Of a stretch of 64,000 bases of DNA, positions 46,042 through 54,058 are shown in pieces. This DNA comes from RGIG4079 sp045646905 (GTDB lineage: Bacteria > Bacteroidota > Bacteroidia > Bacteroidales > Muribaculaceae). The stretch is from positions 1 to 64,000 of the forward strand of contig JAZRLP010000014.1 of assembly GCA_045646905.1 (NCBI GenBank), in the 5' to 3' direction. Below the pieces are notes generated by a model, which worked only from the letters and a program-made list of their open reading frames with translations, had not been told where the DNA came from and ran no database searches. Each line of letters opens with the position of its first letter. Position 1 is the first letter of the stretch. Both the position numbers and the translations under genes were made by a program.

Positions 46042-47499
46042 TTATTCTTTAATCTTTCCTTTTGAGAGCAACATCAACCCTACAACTGTCAACACAGCGT
46101 TTATAATCAATAGTTCAAAACTTGTTGTATAATTAAATTGCTCTTTCAATTGCCATTGCACTACCCACGACAATGCTGGAGCAAGCACACACACCACTGG
46201 CACCATTTTGTCGCGCACTTGAAGTTTAGTAAACATACCAAACACAAACAACCCGAGAATAGGCCCATAAGTATATGAAGCAAGTGTGTAAACCGCGCTA
46301 ATAGCATCTTGGTCACTTGCATAATAAAACACTATGATTACCAATCCCATTAGCACCGACATCATCACATGCACCAACTTGCGCACACGAGTGAGTTTTG
46401 CATCTTCATATTTCTTTTGCCCGTCGAGAATATCTACTGTAAACGATGTGGTGAGAGAGGTGATAGCCGACCCCGCTGCCGAATAAGCAGCCGAAATCAA
46501 GCCCAAAACAAACAATACCAACACCACTACTGGCATTCCATCGCTTTGTGCTACTATTCCAAATATATCGTCCGATTTTTCGGGCATTGCCATATTCATT
46601 TTACTCATATACATCACGAGCAATGTTCCCAACACAAGGAATAATGCGATTACAAAAAATTGTATCACACTACTCACAATCATATTTTTTTGTGACTCTT
46701 TTGAGTCTTTACAAGCAAGGTTGCGTTGCATCATATCTTGGTCGAGACCAGTTGTTGCAATTACCATAAACACACCAGCAAGGAATTGTTTCCAGAAATA
46801 TGTGCCCGCTTTAGCATCTTCAAAGAAGAATATTTGAGAGGTACTATCACCGGCTACAGCACTTACCATTTCACCAAATGAGAAACCCAAACCTTTTGCC
46901 ATGAAATAGATACACAACACTACCGATAGCACCAAGCAACAACTCTTCAATACATCGGTCCATATTACCGATTTCACACCACCTTGTGCTGTGTAAAGCC
47001 ATATCAATGCGATAGTTGCTACCACATTCAACACAAATGGTATTCCAAGGGGTTCAAACACGAGTACTTGCAAGGTTGCACACACTACCAAGAATCGCAC
47101 CGATGCGCCCAATATCTTTGACACAAAGAACAACCACGCACCACTACGATAAGTAGCAACACCAAATCGTTCGCCAAGATACCCATAAATCGACACCAAG
47201 TTGCGTTTATAAAACATAGGAATCAACACAAATGCAATGAGGAAATATCCTACGATAAACCCTAAACACATTTGAAGGTAGGAATAACCTTTAGCCACAA
47301 CCATACCGGGTACTGAGATAAATGTCACACCCGAAATTGCTGCGCCAATAGTAGCAATCATAACCAACACCCAAGGGTTCTTGCGGTTACCCGAAAAGAA
47401 TGTTGCGTTATCTGACTTTCGCGAAGCAAAATAAGAAATCATCAATAGCAACGCAAAATATGCTATTATTGTAATAATTACTATCCAATGGTTTTGCAT
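46042..47499 (-). CDS. Sodium:solute symporter (SSS family)
   Basis: 485 aa with about 13 hydrophobic membrane segments. Typical SSS elements are the N-terminal FFSGNRKNPWVLVMIATIGA, the GVTFISVPG segment, DVLKSCCLVL and the SAAYSAAGSAITSLTTSFTVD segment near TM9. It imports an organic solute with Na+ across the inner membrane. It is 46 bases downstream of the NamZ-type exo-muramidase gene on the same strand; in Tannerella a symporter of this kind (MurT) imports MurNAc, so MurNAc or a related sugar is a plausible cargo here. Confidence 0.9.
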   Translation of the reverse strand: MQNHWIVIITIIAYFALLLMISYFASRKSDNATFFSGNRKNPWVLVMIATIGAAISGVTFISVPGMVVAKGYSYLQMCLGFIVGYFLIAFVLIPMFYKRNLVSIYGYLGERFGVATYRSGAWLFFVSKILGASVRFLVVCATLQVLVFEPLGIPFVLNVVATIALIWLYTAQGGVKSVIWTDVLKSCCLVLSVVLCIYFMAKGLGFSFGEMVSAVAGDSTSQIFFFEDAKAGTYFWKQFLAGVFMVIATTGLDQDMMQRNLACKDSKESQKNMIVSSVIQFFVIALFLVLGTLLVMYMSKMNMAMPEKSDDIFGIVAQSDGMPVVVLVLFVLGLISAAYSAAGSAITSLTTSFTVDILDGQKKYEDAKLTRVRKLVHVMMSVLMGLVIIVFYYASDQDAISAVYTLASYTYGPILGLFVFGMFTKLQVRDKMVPVVCVLAPALSWVVQWQLKEQFNYTTSFELLIINAVLTVVGLMLLSKGKIKE

Positions 47500-47545
47500 A
47501 ATGTATTGTTTTATGTTTAGTTATTTTTAATCAAAGTATCATTTA

Positions 47546-48748
47546 TTATTCCTCATAAAGTAAATAAGGCTTGCGTTGAACTTTAAACGCCTCAACATCG
47601 TCGGCCCAAGTAGCCTTTATCTCTTCGGCACTCTTACCCTCGGCAATCATTTTTCGCACATCGGCAGTACCTATAAGTTTTTCAAAAAATTCTTTTGCTC
47701 CAGCATACTTATATCCGTTGTCAAAAAACGCATCGACCGATACCCCCATGCATTTATATGCATCAATGAGATATTCAAGATTAAGCCCTTTGGCTATAAT
47801 CTCCTCATCATCAAGATTGCGAAGGTCGCGACCATAACATTTCTTATTAAGCAACGGAGGATTTTTGGCACCTTCCACACTGCGAGGGGTAAATATAAAA
47901 TCACAGCCCTTCATATCGGGATGACCATATATCTCAAATGGAGCGTCGGTGCCACGACCAAGGCTCACCGATGTCCCTTCAAAATAGCATATTGAAGGAT
48001 AGAGATAAATCGATTTCATTGTGCGAAGGTTGGGTGATGGAGCGATAGGCAACACATAGCGAGTTTGGTGAGTATAATTCTCACATTTCACCACTTGCAA
48101 AGGCACTTTTGCACCATTATCAAGCCACCCTTCACCGTTGACCATCAATGCGAGTTCGGCAAGAGTGAGTCCGTGCACCACTGGGATAGGTAATTTGCCC
48201 ACACCCGATTTATATTTCATATCAAGAATGGGACCATCTACATACATTCCGTTGGGATTAGGACGGTCAAGCACCATAAACTCTTTGTTGCAAGCCACAG
48301 CAGCATTCATCAAGTCAACCATTGTGCAATAGTAGGTGTAGAAACGCAAGCCCACATCTTGAATGTCGGTTACGATAATATCAATTTTAGATATCTCCTC
48401 TTTTGACAATGCTTTTTTCTTGTTGCTACCATAAAGCGACTCAATGCGAATGCTGGTTTTCTTATCAACCGAACTACTCACTTGCTCGCCGGCATCGGCT
48501 GTGCCACGAAAACCATGTTCGGGCGAATATATCACCTCAACATCAAGTCCATTTTCAATCATAATGTCGAGAGTGTGGCGGTCGCCAACCATCCCAGTGT
48601 GATTTGAAAAAAGGCCTATCTTTTTTCCTTTCAACAATGGCACATATTGGTCAACTTGAGCAGCGCCAACTACCACATCTTGAGCCGATAAAGTGAAAAC
48701 ACTTATGGCCATTAATATCAATGAAATTATCGAAAATCTATGTTTCAT
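47546..48748 (-). CDS. namZ: NamZ-type exo-beta-N-acetylmuramidase (DUF1343, GH171)
   Basis: 400 aa with signal peptide (MKHRFSIISLILMAISVFTLSAQ). DUF1343 family features: GKKIGLFSNHTGMVGDRHT, VIYSPEHGFRG (with the conserved Glu), VTDIQDVGLRFYTYYCTM, DRPNPNG and EGTSVSLGRGTDAPFE. NamZ enzymes of Bacillus subtilis and Tannerella release MurNAc from the non-reducing ends of peptidoglycan fragments. The secreted location suits periplasmic or surface action. The downstream symporter could take up the released sugar. The gene symbol follows family assignment and has not been tested in this organism. Confidence 0.9.
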   Translation of the reverse strand: MKHRFSIISLILMAISVFTLSAQDVVVGAAQVDQYVPLLKGKKIGLFSNHTGMVGDRHTLDIMIENGLDVEVIYSPEHGFRGTADAGEQVSSSVDKKTSIRIESLYGSNKKKALSKEEISKIDIIVTDIQDVGLRFYTYYCTMVDLMNAAVACNKEFMVLDRPNPNGMYVDGPILDMKYKSGVGKLPIPVVHGLTLAELALMVNGEGWLDNGAKVPLQVVKCENYTHQTRYVLPIAPSPNLRTMKSIYLYPSICYFEGTSVSLGRGTDAPFEIYGHPDMKGCDFIFTPRSVEGAKNPPLLNKKCYGRDLRNLDDEEIIAKGLNLEYLIDAYKCMGVSVDAFFDNGYKYAGAKEFFEKLIGTADVRKMIAEGKSAEEIKATWADDVEAFKVQRKPYLLYEE

Positions 48749-48918
48749 ATAGGTTTATATAAAATATCGTGTAAAGATACAAAATAAATATTTATTCATT
48801 TGCATATTTTTATGCAAAAATTCAAGTTCTACATTATTTTTTTGCCTTTACACTCCGATAAATTAAGTTGCACTATATCAATTTCCCACAAAAACTTGCA
48901 CTCACACAAAATTATCAT

Positions 48919-48926
48919 TACCTTTG
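48919..48926 (+). promoter_or_regulatory. -7 promoter box of tRNA-Ala
   Basis: TACCTTTG, the same box as at the tRNA-Leu gene, with a TTG at 48896. Confidence 0.6.
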
Positions 48927-48936
48927 CAATCAAATC

Positions 48937-49010
48937 GGGGTATTAGCTCATCTGGCTAGAGCGCGACACTGGCAGTGTCGAGGTGAGCGGTTCGAGTCCG
49001 CTATACTCCA
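48937..49010 (+). tRNA. tRNA-Ala (anticodon GGC), integration target
   Basis: Acceptor GGGGTAT / ATACTCC, D arm GCTC...GAGC, anticodon arm CGACA-CTGGCAG-TGTCG giving GGC, T arm AGCGG-TTCGAGT-CCGCT, discriminator A. Its last 43 bases form the left attachment site of a 5.4-kb element and are repeated at 54354. The tRNA remains complete after integration. Confidence 0.95.
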
Positions 49011-49011
49011 C
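48968..49011. repeat. Left attachment site (attL)
   Basis: 44 bp from the anticodon loop to one base past the tRNA end (ACTGGCAGTGTCGAGGTGAG ... CTCCAC), identical to 54354-54397. Confidence 0.93.
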
Positions 49012-49018
49012 AGCATAA

Positions 49019-49056
49019 GCGACTGATAATCAAACGATTGTCGGTCGTTTTCTTTT
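49019..49056 (+). terminator. Element-borne terminator behind tRNA-Ala
   Basis: GCGACTGATAATC pairs with GATTGTCGGTCGT (with G-U pairs), then TTTTCTTTT. It replaces the chromosomal terminator, which now lies beyond the right attachment site. Confidence 0.7.
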
Positions 49057-49161
49057 ATAAAATACCCCATTTTTATTAGTTTTATAGAAGAATTGCCAAA
49101 TATTGCAATCAGCATTGATTTTCAATTAGTTATGATTTTTATTGTGCTAAGTATATAAACA

Positions 49162-49182
49162 ATAGACACATAAATAGGCACA
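49162..49182 (+). promoter_or_regulatory. Putative integrase arm-type sites, left end
   Basis: Two direct copies, ATAGACACA and ATAGGCACA, 12 bases apart and just before the int ATG. The second copy is repeated exactly at 54305-54313 near the right end. Confidence 0.4.
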
Positions 49183-49187
49183 AAAAA

Positions 49188-50885
49188 ATGGAACAAATTT
49201 TTTTCAAAACAAGGCTTTACTTACACACACCTAAAAGCACTTATAGTCAAATAGAAATGAGAATAAGGCATAAAGGTGAAATAATTCGTATTATCATCAA
49301 AAACATTAAAGTAAAAACATCTCAATGGTCGCAATGTGAACAAAAAGCGATAATAAGCAATATACAAAACAATATAGACAATCACAACAATAAGATAGCA
49401 AATAAAGCAATAGAAGAATATCAAACAAAATTTGAAGAATATGTAAACAACATAATTGCTAACAATTTAGTAATTTTGCCCACAGAAATAAAAAAACATT
49501 TTAACATCAATACCATGGGCAGAAAACCATTACACAAACTCGTTGAAAGACCATTTGACATTTACAAATGGTTAAGGGATAGCGTAATAAACGATAACAC
49601 TATACGTTCAAGCGTTCAAAGTAATTACCAACGAGCACTCAAACATTTTCAAGATTTCGACAAATATAGACAAGCACAAGGATATGAAGCGATAACTGAT
49701 TTTTCACAAATTAAAAGCTTATTAGTTGATGAATTTACCGACTATCTTTGCGAAGAACCCCTAAATGACGGAGATAACTATGTGATTGAAACGGTTGAGG
49801 GTAAATTAAAATGTTTTATGGCAGTCTTTCATAAGTACGCCCACAAATCAAACAAAATAACTAAAGAAGAAACTAAACTTGTGTCATACGCTATCCCCAG
49901 AGTGGGGAAAAGCGAATCATATCACATTGCCTTAAGAGACGATGAAATAATGAAACTATGGCGATACAAATGTGAAAATAATTTTGATGATGAGGTTAGA
50001 GATATGTTTTTAATTCTCTGCTGTACTGGATTAAGAGTTAGCGACATCAATAAAATAACCCCTAATATTCAGATTATAAACGGAACAAGAAGAATATCAA
50101 TAATACAACAGAAAACACAAAAAATGGTAGGGAGAGAAAGCATTGGCATTATCTTTCAACTCGCAAATACCATACTCGACAAGTACAACAATAAACTACC
50201 GTCAATGAATGGTAAAAAAATAAACGAAAACATTAATAGAATTGCGAGGAATGCTGGTGTTGGCACAACAGAAGTAGTCGTAATATCACGGAAATATGCT
50301 AATGAAGCAACAGTACGCACAGAAACGAAAGACCGATGCGATATGATTAAATCGCACACTGGGAGACGGACATTTGCTACCATACTTGCACACAACCATT
50401 GGAACAACCAAGATATAATGCTATATACTGGACACAAAAAAGAAGACACGTTCAAAAAGTATTGCAAAAAAACCACTGAAAGTCAATATATTTTTGACCA
50501 AACCCCACCGCACGATAAATTAGTTATCACAGAAGAATATCGTCATTATGGCAAATATGACACACAAATACAACCTCAACAGCAAATAACTCATATTACC
50601 ATACCTCAGCCAACAATACAGCCCAAAACAGATGAGCCACAAGACATAGGAGAAGCAATAGCAGTGCTACACATGTTAAATGCTAATCCCGATGACTATA
50701 TTGGTGTAACCGACTTTAAGGCATTATTAAGACAAGTTTCAAAGCGAGAAAACGAAATAAAAAACATTTTCGGGGGCGGAAGATACGAATTTAAGCCTAT
50801 CTTCAACGAAAACGAATTACCAAGCAACAGAAGAATAGCACTAAAAGAGTTATTAAACGCACTTAAACAGCAGAACGAGGTTTAA
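49188..50885 (+). CDS. Tyrosine recombinase/integrase
   Basis: 565 aa. An N-terminal arm-binding region and a SAM-like core-binding domain (SSVQSNYQRALKHFQDFDKY) precede the catalytic domain. Catalytic residues visible: Arg283 (CTGLRVSD), His390 and Arg393 (SHTGRRTFAT), His416 (YTGHKKED) and the Tyr425 nucleophile (FKKYCK). The C-terminal extension of about 135 aa after the Tyr is unusual and includes Gln/Pro-rich sequence (IQPQQQITHITIPQPTIQP). It would cut at the tRNA-Ala site for integration and excision. The gene is adjacent to attL, the usual place. Confidence 0.95.
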   Translation: MEQIFFKTRLYLHTPKSTYSQIEMRIRHKGEIIRIIIKNIKVKTSQWSQCEQKAIISNIQNNIDNHNNKIANKAIEEYQTKFEEYVNNIIANNLVILPTEIKKHFNINTMGRKPLHKLVERPFDIYKWLRDSVINDNTIRSSVQSNYQRALKHFQDFDKYRQAQGYEAITDFSQIKSLLVDEFTDYLCEEPLNDGDNYVIETVEGKLKCFMAVFHKYAHKSNKITKEETKLVSYAIPRVGKSESYHIALRDDEIMKLWRYKCENNFDDEVRDMFLILCCTGLRVSDINKITPNIQIINGTRRISIIQQKTQKMVGRESIGIIFQLANTILDKYNNKLPSMNGKKINENINRIARNAGVGTTEVVVISRKYANEATVRTETKDRCDMIKSHTGRRTFATILAHNHWNNQDIMLYTGHKKEDTFKKYCKKTTESQYIFDQTPPHDKLVITEEYRHYGKYDTQIQPQQQITHITIPQPTIQPKTDEPQDIGEAIAVLHMLNANPDDYIGVTDFKALLRQVSKRENEIKNIFGGGRYEFKPIFNENELPSNRRIALKELLNALKQQNEV

Positions 50886-50914
50886 TCAATTATATAGTAT
50901 AAGTTTTTTATATA

Positions 50915-50922
50915 TATCTTTG
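50915..50922 (+). promoter_or_regulatory. Orphan -7 promoter box in the convergent gap
   Basis: TATCTTTG on the plus strand, 30 bases after the integrase stop. Downstream there is no plus-strand gene, only ~125 bases with an AACAG/CTGTT hairpin and then the 3' end of the oppositely oriented polymerase-like gene. It may start a small or antisense RNA. Confidence 0.4.
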
Positions 50923-51053
50923 CTTCGAGGGGTTGGGTGTTGAGGTTGTGACTTATGTATCTAATTGCTCATTTGAACTAACACCACTTTCATAAACAGC
51001 AAACTGTTTAATCTCTGGAAAATCTGGAAAATTTTGAACAAATTTTTGAGGTG

Positions 51054-52469
51054 TTATTTTGCGGAGACGGAAGGGTATAACCCATACTTTTTGTACTCCT
51101 TTTTGATGATTGCAGTTAATTCCTCTGCCGTTACACCTTCGTTCACCACTGCATCTGGCACAACAATGCTGTCATGTATATTGAATACATTCCACCCTCT
51201 ATTGTAACACTCATTCAATATACCTCTAAATATACTGCTTTCCAACTGCATCATCTGACATGGTAGTTTAACACCTTCCTCATCATTTAAGCAATCCCAT
51301 TTGACAGATTTAATTACCTTCCAAACATTAGGGTAATATTCTTTGAAGACTTTGCCAAATGCTTTATTACGCATTGTAAGTGTATTAGAGTAAAAAACCT
51401 GCGCAAATAACTGTTGCTTTACCTCTCCTCTCTCAACGCCTTCAAAATAGGCTGTTAAACTACCCCAGAATGTACCTTTCGACACATGCCAGATATACAA
51501 CAGTACATCAATAGGAATATGTGGTACATCTATGTTCTTATCTTTCAATATTTTATAGAGTTCTTGCGTAGAATAATGGTAGTTATATAACTCTATTAAA
51601 TCAATATTAAATAATAAATTATATAATATATTTTTAGATATATTATAATAATCAATTATAAATTTAGAGAATAAAAGTGGGTGTGAATTAGATATATCTA
51701 ATTCTATTTTAATATTAAAAAAAGATTTCAATGATTTAGGTAGATTAGTGAAATAGTGGTATATTCTACCGTTGTCATCTATGCTTGTAATTGTTTTATT
51801 CCATGTACTAAATTCTTTTATTCTACCAATATAGTAATGATATTGTTGAGGGTTGAGGTCATTTCTGCTATTGATGTAATCTATTGTATTGTCAAATGAT
51901 ATTAATTCAATCAAAGAAAGAGAGTTGTTATATCGAATAATAAAATCATCTTCTTCGTAATTCTTATTTTGCTGATTATTAATATATTCAACATCAATTC
52001 TATTGATATAGTCAATTACTTTTATGTTTTTTGTTGAGGTATATGTTACATATTTCCAATGCTGAGGAAGCAGACTATAATAACGAGTTTTTTTGCCTAA
52101 TTCGTAATCTCCTACACTTATTATTCCTTCAACGGAAAGTGTCAATAACATATCTCCATAATGATTGCCAAACACATCTTGCAACAGTTCTGCACTAATA
52201 TAACAAACACTTTTTTTTGACGCACGGCAACGCATTATTAACACATGTATTAAGGCAATATACTTCGGATATAGTGTATTTCCCTTCGGAATGTTCGTAG
52301 GTTTTTCGCCATATACAGGTTGTGCTGGCACACCCATAGCAACAAACACATCATCAGCATTTAGCATATTTGGCATGCTAACCCTCTGTATATGTTTGTT
52401 GCACAACTCATCAATGTTAATGTTGTTAAGCGTTGCAATCTGTTTTTCCGTTGTCTTTTTTCTTGCCAT
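51054..52469 (-). CDS. Single-subunit polymerase-like protein (family A / T7-RNAP superfamily)
   Basis: 471 aa from the ATG at 52469 (MARKKTTEK); a longer frame reaches 52484. Residues ~60-160 look like a winged-helix DNA-binding region. The C-terminal half carries palm/finger motifs: A, Asp258 in ELDISNSHP; B, Arg347-Lys351-Phe355-Phe359 in ERGEVKQQLFAQVFY, with the same four-residue spacing as Arg754-Lys758-Phe762-Tyr766 of E. coli Pol I; then Gln408 in MMQLESS, and C, His432-Asp433-Ser434 in NIHDSIVVP. At the Pol I Glu710 (steric gate) position there is His263, and motif C reads HDS as in T7 RNA polymerase, not HDE. No exonuclease domain is present. It is probably the element's replication polymerase or primase-polymerase. 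Activity is inferred. A -7 box (52474-52481) leaves almost no leader. Confidence 0.7.
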   Translation of the reverse strand: MARKKTTEKQIATLNNINIDELCNKHIQRVSMPNMLNADDVFVAMGVPAQPVYGEKPTNIPKGNTLYPKYIALIHVLIMRCRASKKSVCYISAELLQDVFGNHYGDMLLTLSVEGIISVGDYELGKKTRYYSLLPQHWKYVTYTSTKNIKVIDYINRIDVEYINNQQNKNYEEDDFIIRYNNSLSLIELISFDNTIDYINSRNDLNPQQYHYYIGRIKEFSTWNKTITSIDDNGRIYHYFTNLPKSLKSFFNIKIELDISNSHPLLFSKFIIDYYNISKNILYNLLFNIDLIELYNYHYSTQELYKILKDKNIDVPHIPIDVLLYIWHVSKGTFWGSLTAYFEGVERGEVKQQLFAQVFYSNTLTMRNKAFGKVFKEYYPNVWKVIKSVKWDCLNDEEGVKLPCQMMQLESSIFRGILNECYNRGWNVFNIHDSIVVPDAVVNEGVTAEELTAIIKKEYKKYGLYPSVSAK

Positions 52470-52473
52470 TACA

Positions 52474-52481
52474 CAAAAGTA
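52474..52481 (-). promoter_or_regulatory. -7 promoter box of the polymerase-like gene
   Basis: Minus-strand TACTTTTG ending 5 bases before the ATG, so the transcript may be leaderless. Confidence 0.4.
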
Positions 52482-52539
52482 CACATTTTTTCAATGAATT
52501 AATCTTATTTTCTCATTCAATCAACTATTTATGGTAAAA

Positions 52540-52569
52540 GGTACTTCATTAATAACATAAGAAGTAACC
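52540..52569. other. Imperfect inverted repeat in the divergent gap of the element
   Basis: GGTACTTC and GAAGTAACC separated by 13 bases, with ATAAGAT-type repeats next to it. It lies between the divergent polymerase-like and small genes, a plausible place for a replication origin or operator, but this is weakly supported. Confidence 0.3.
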
Positions 52570-52606
52570 TCATCAAAATAAATATAAGATAAATAGTAAA
52601 AATAAG

Positions 52607-52911
52607 ATGACACCAAGTGAAGCATTGAAGAAATGGAAAGAGGAAAGCGGATATAACAAGGCATTGCGAGAGACTTTAACGAAGCCTATTATTAAAGCCG
52701 TTGACGATGATAGCAAACTATATCGTGATATGGTTACAGCCTTCCGTTAAAATACACTACACTCAAACATAAAGGCATTGACGACAAACAAATAATTGAG
52801 GTAGTAGATAGGCAACAGTACTGGAAGGAATACAGAGAAGCACAAGAGCGATTAAAGCAAGAACAAGAGGTAAATAACAAGAAAAAATATGATTTTGAAA
52901 AGATATGGTAA
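52607..52911 (+). pseudogene. Small element gene split by an apparent -1 frameshift
   Basis: A 47-aa frame (MTPSEALKKWKEESGYNKAL ...) stops at 52750. A second frame in the -1 register runs from about 52727 to the stop at 52911 (LPLKYTTLKHKGIDDKQIIE ... YDFEKIW) and has no ATG, GTG or TTG of its own. Joined near 52741-52747, the two give a charged helical protein of about 103 aa. Either a mutation broke the gene or a programmed -1 shift joins the parts. The NUMOD3 gene's ATG overlaps the second frame's stop (ATGGTAA), suggesting translational coupling. No known domain. Confidence 0.5.
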
Positions 52912-53228
52912 CTACACAAAATGACAATCCAATCAGAAGCAAGGAAGGAGCATTAAATCCTATGTATGGCAAGGCTCATTCGCAAGAAACGAAGGACAAG
53001 ATTAGCCAAACACAGAAAAAGAGATATGACCTCATCAGAAAGCAGTTGAAAACGGAAAGCACAGAAGATAGCGACAAGAAGATTGATTTGCTCAACTTGT
53101 GCATTCAACAAGGGAGGATAAATTCCCTGTCAGAATTGGAAGATGAAATTTGCAAACTGTTTCATGAGCAAAGGATAAGGCAAATAATTGAGCAGACAGT
53201 TAATAACTACCTTTCAAAAATTCAATAG
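52905..53228 (+). CDS. Orphan NUMOD3-motif protein
   Basis: 107 aa. The N-terminal part (NPMYGKAHSQETKDKISQTQ) matches NUMOD3, a DNA-binding motif usually attached to GIY-YIG or HNH homing endonucleases. No nuclease domain follows; the rest is a charged helical segment (LSELEDEICKLFHEQRI) that may dimerise. It may be a small DNA-binding regulator or partition/copy-control factor of the element, or the remnant of a homing endonuclease. It overlaps the preceding small frame by 7 bases. Confidence 0.7.
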   Translation: MVTTQNDNPIRSKEGALNPMYGKAHSQETKDKISQTQKKRYDLIRKQLKTESTEDSDKKIDLLNLCIQQGRINSLSELEDEICKLFHEQRIRQIIEQTVNNYLSKIQ

Positions 53229-53347
53229 AGTGTATCTTACGGGTTGCGACTTTTTGTGACACGCTATATCTCATTATTTTAATTATTAAATCTTCGGGAA
53301 CGCCTTTATTTCGGTCGGAAGAAACTGTTTTGCGTGTATCTTCTCGG

Positions 53348-53995
53348 CTACTGGCAAAATTCACGTTTAATAGTCCAAATAGTACGCTCGGAAACTTTTA
53401 TGCCGTCAGACTGGCAACATTTAAGCACATTTGCTACGCTCAATCCTTTTCGGAGATACTTAATAACCTCTTTGTATTGCTGTTGCTTGTCTTTTTCAGG
53501 TTTTCTATATCCAACTTTGCGCCCCATTTTAACGCCCTTTTCAATCGCTAATTTGCGACCGCTGGAGAGCCTAAACGCTATATTCTCACGCTCAATTTGA
53601 GCGACCATACCAAGACAACTAATTAAAATCGTTGTAGTAGGTGCGACTTCTCCATTTTGGTTTAGCAAAGTTGTGTTTTCTTTTTGAAAATAAGCATTTA
53701 TCTTATTATCAGAAAACCACTTAACTACTTCTATTACTTCTAACACATTACGCCCAAGTCGGGATAATTCGCTAAATAAAACAATACTTACATTATTTTC
53801 TAATGCAAAACTCAAACACTCCATAAGTGTAGTGCGTTTTTCATTTTTTGTTGCACCACTTATATGCTCACTAAATACCTCAACTACATTATATCCATTG
53901 TTATTTGCGTATGCTTGTAAGTCGCAAATTTGGCGTTTAGTATTTTGTCGCTCGGTTGTTGAGGATACACGAGCATATATAACTGCTGATTTCAT
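53348..53995 (-). CDS. Serine recombinase (resolvase/invertase family)
   Basis: 215 aa from the ATG at 53995 (MKSAVIYARVSST); 54001 is also possible. The catalytic Ser is Ser11 in YARVSS; other resolvase marks are ELSRLGRN and GMVAQIERENIAFRLSSGR. The C-terminal part ends with a helix-turn-helix (GLSVANVLKCCQSDGIKVSERTIW). It could resolve multimers of an excised circular form or invert a segment. Repeats between 54077 and 54148 upstream of it are candidate binding sites. Confidence 0.92.
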   Translation of the reverse strand: MKSAVIYARVSSTTERQNTKRQICDLQAYANNNGYNVVEVFSEHISGATKNEKRTTLMECLSFALENNVSIVLFSELSRLGRNVLEVIEVVKWFSDNKINAYFQKENTTLLNQNGEVAPTTTILISCLGMVAQIERENIAFRLSSGRKLAIEKGVKMGRKVGYRKPEKDKQQQYKEVIKYLRKGLSVANVLKCCQSDGIKVSERTIWTIKREFCQ

Positions 53996-54058
53996 AACCA
54001 TAATTACTAAGTGATTGATTTTCAGGACAAAGATAACAGAAATACCCCGAACATGCAA

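Noticed and set aside
51054..52469. Ordinary RepA/initiator protein of a plasmid
   Set aside because: A winged-helix-like N-terminus could suggest it, but the ordered polymerase motifs in the C-terminal half fit a polymerase better.
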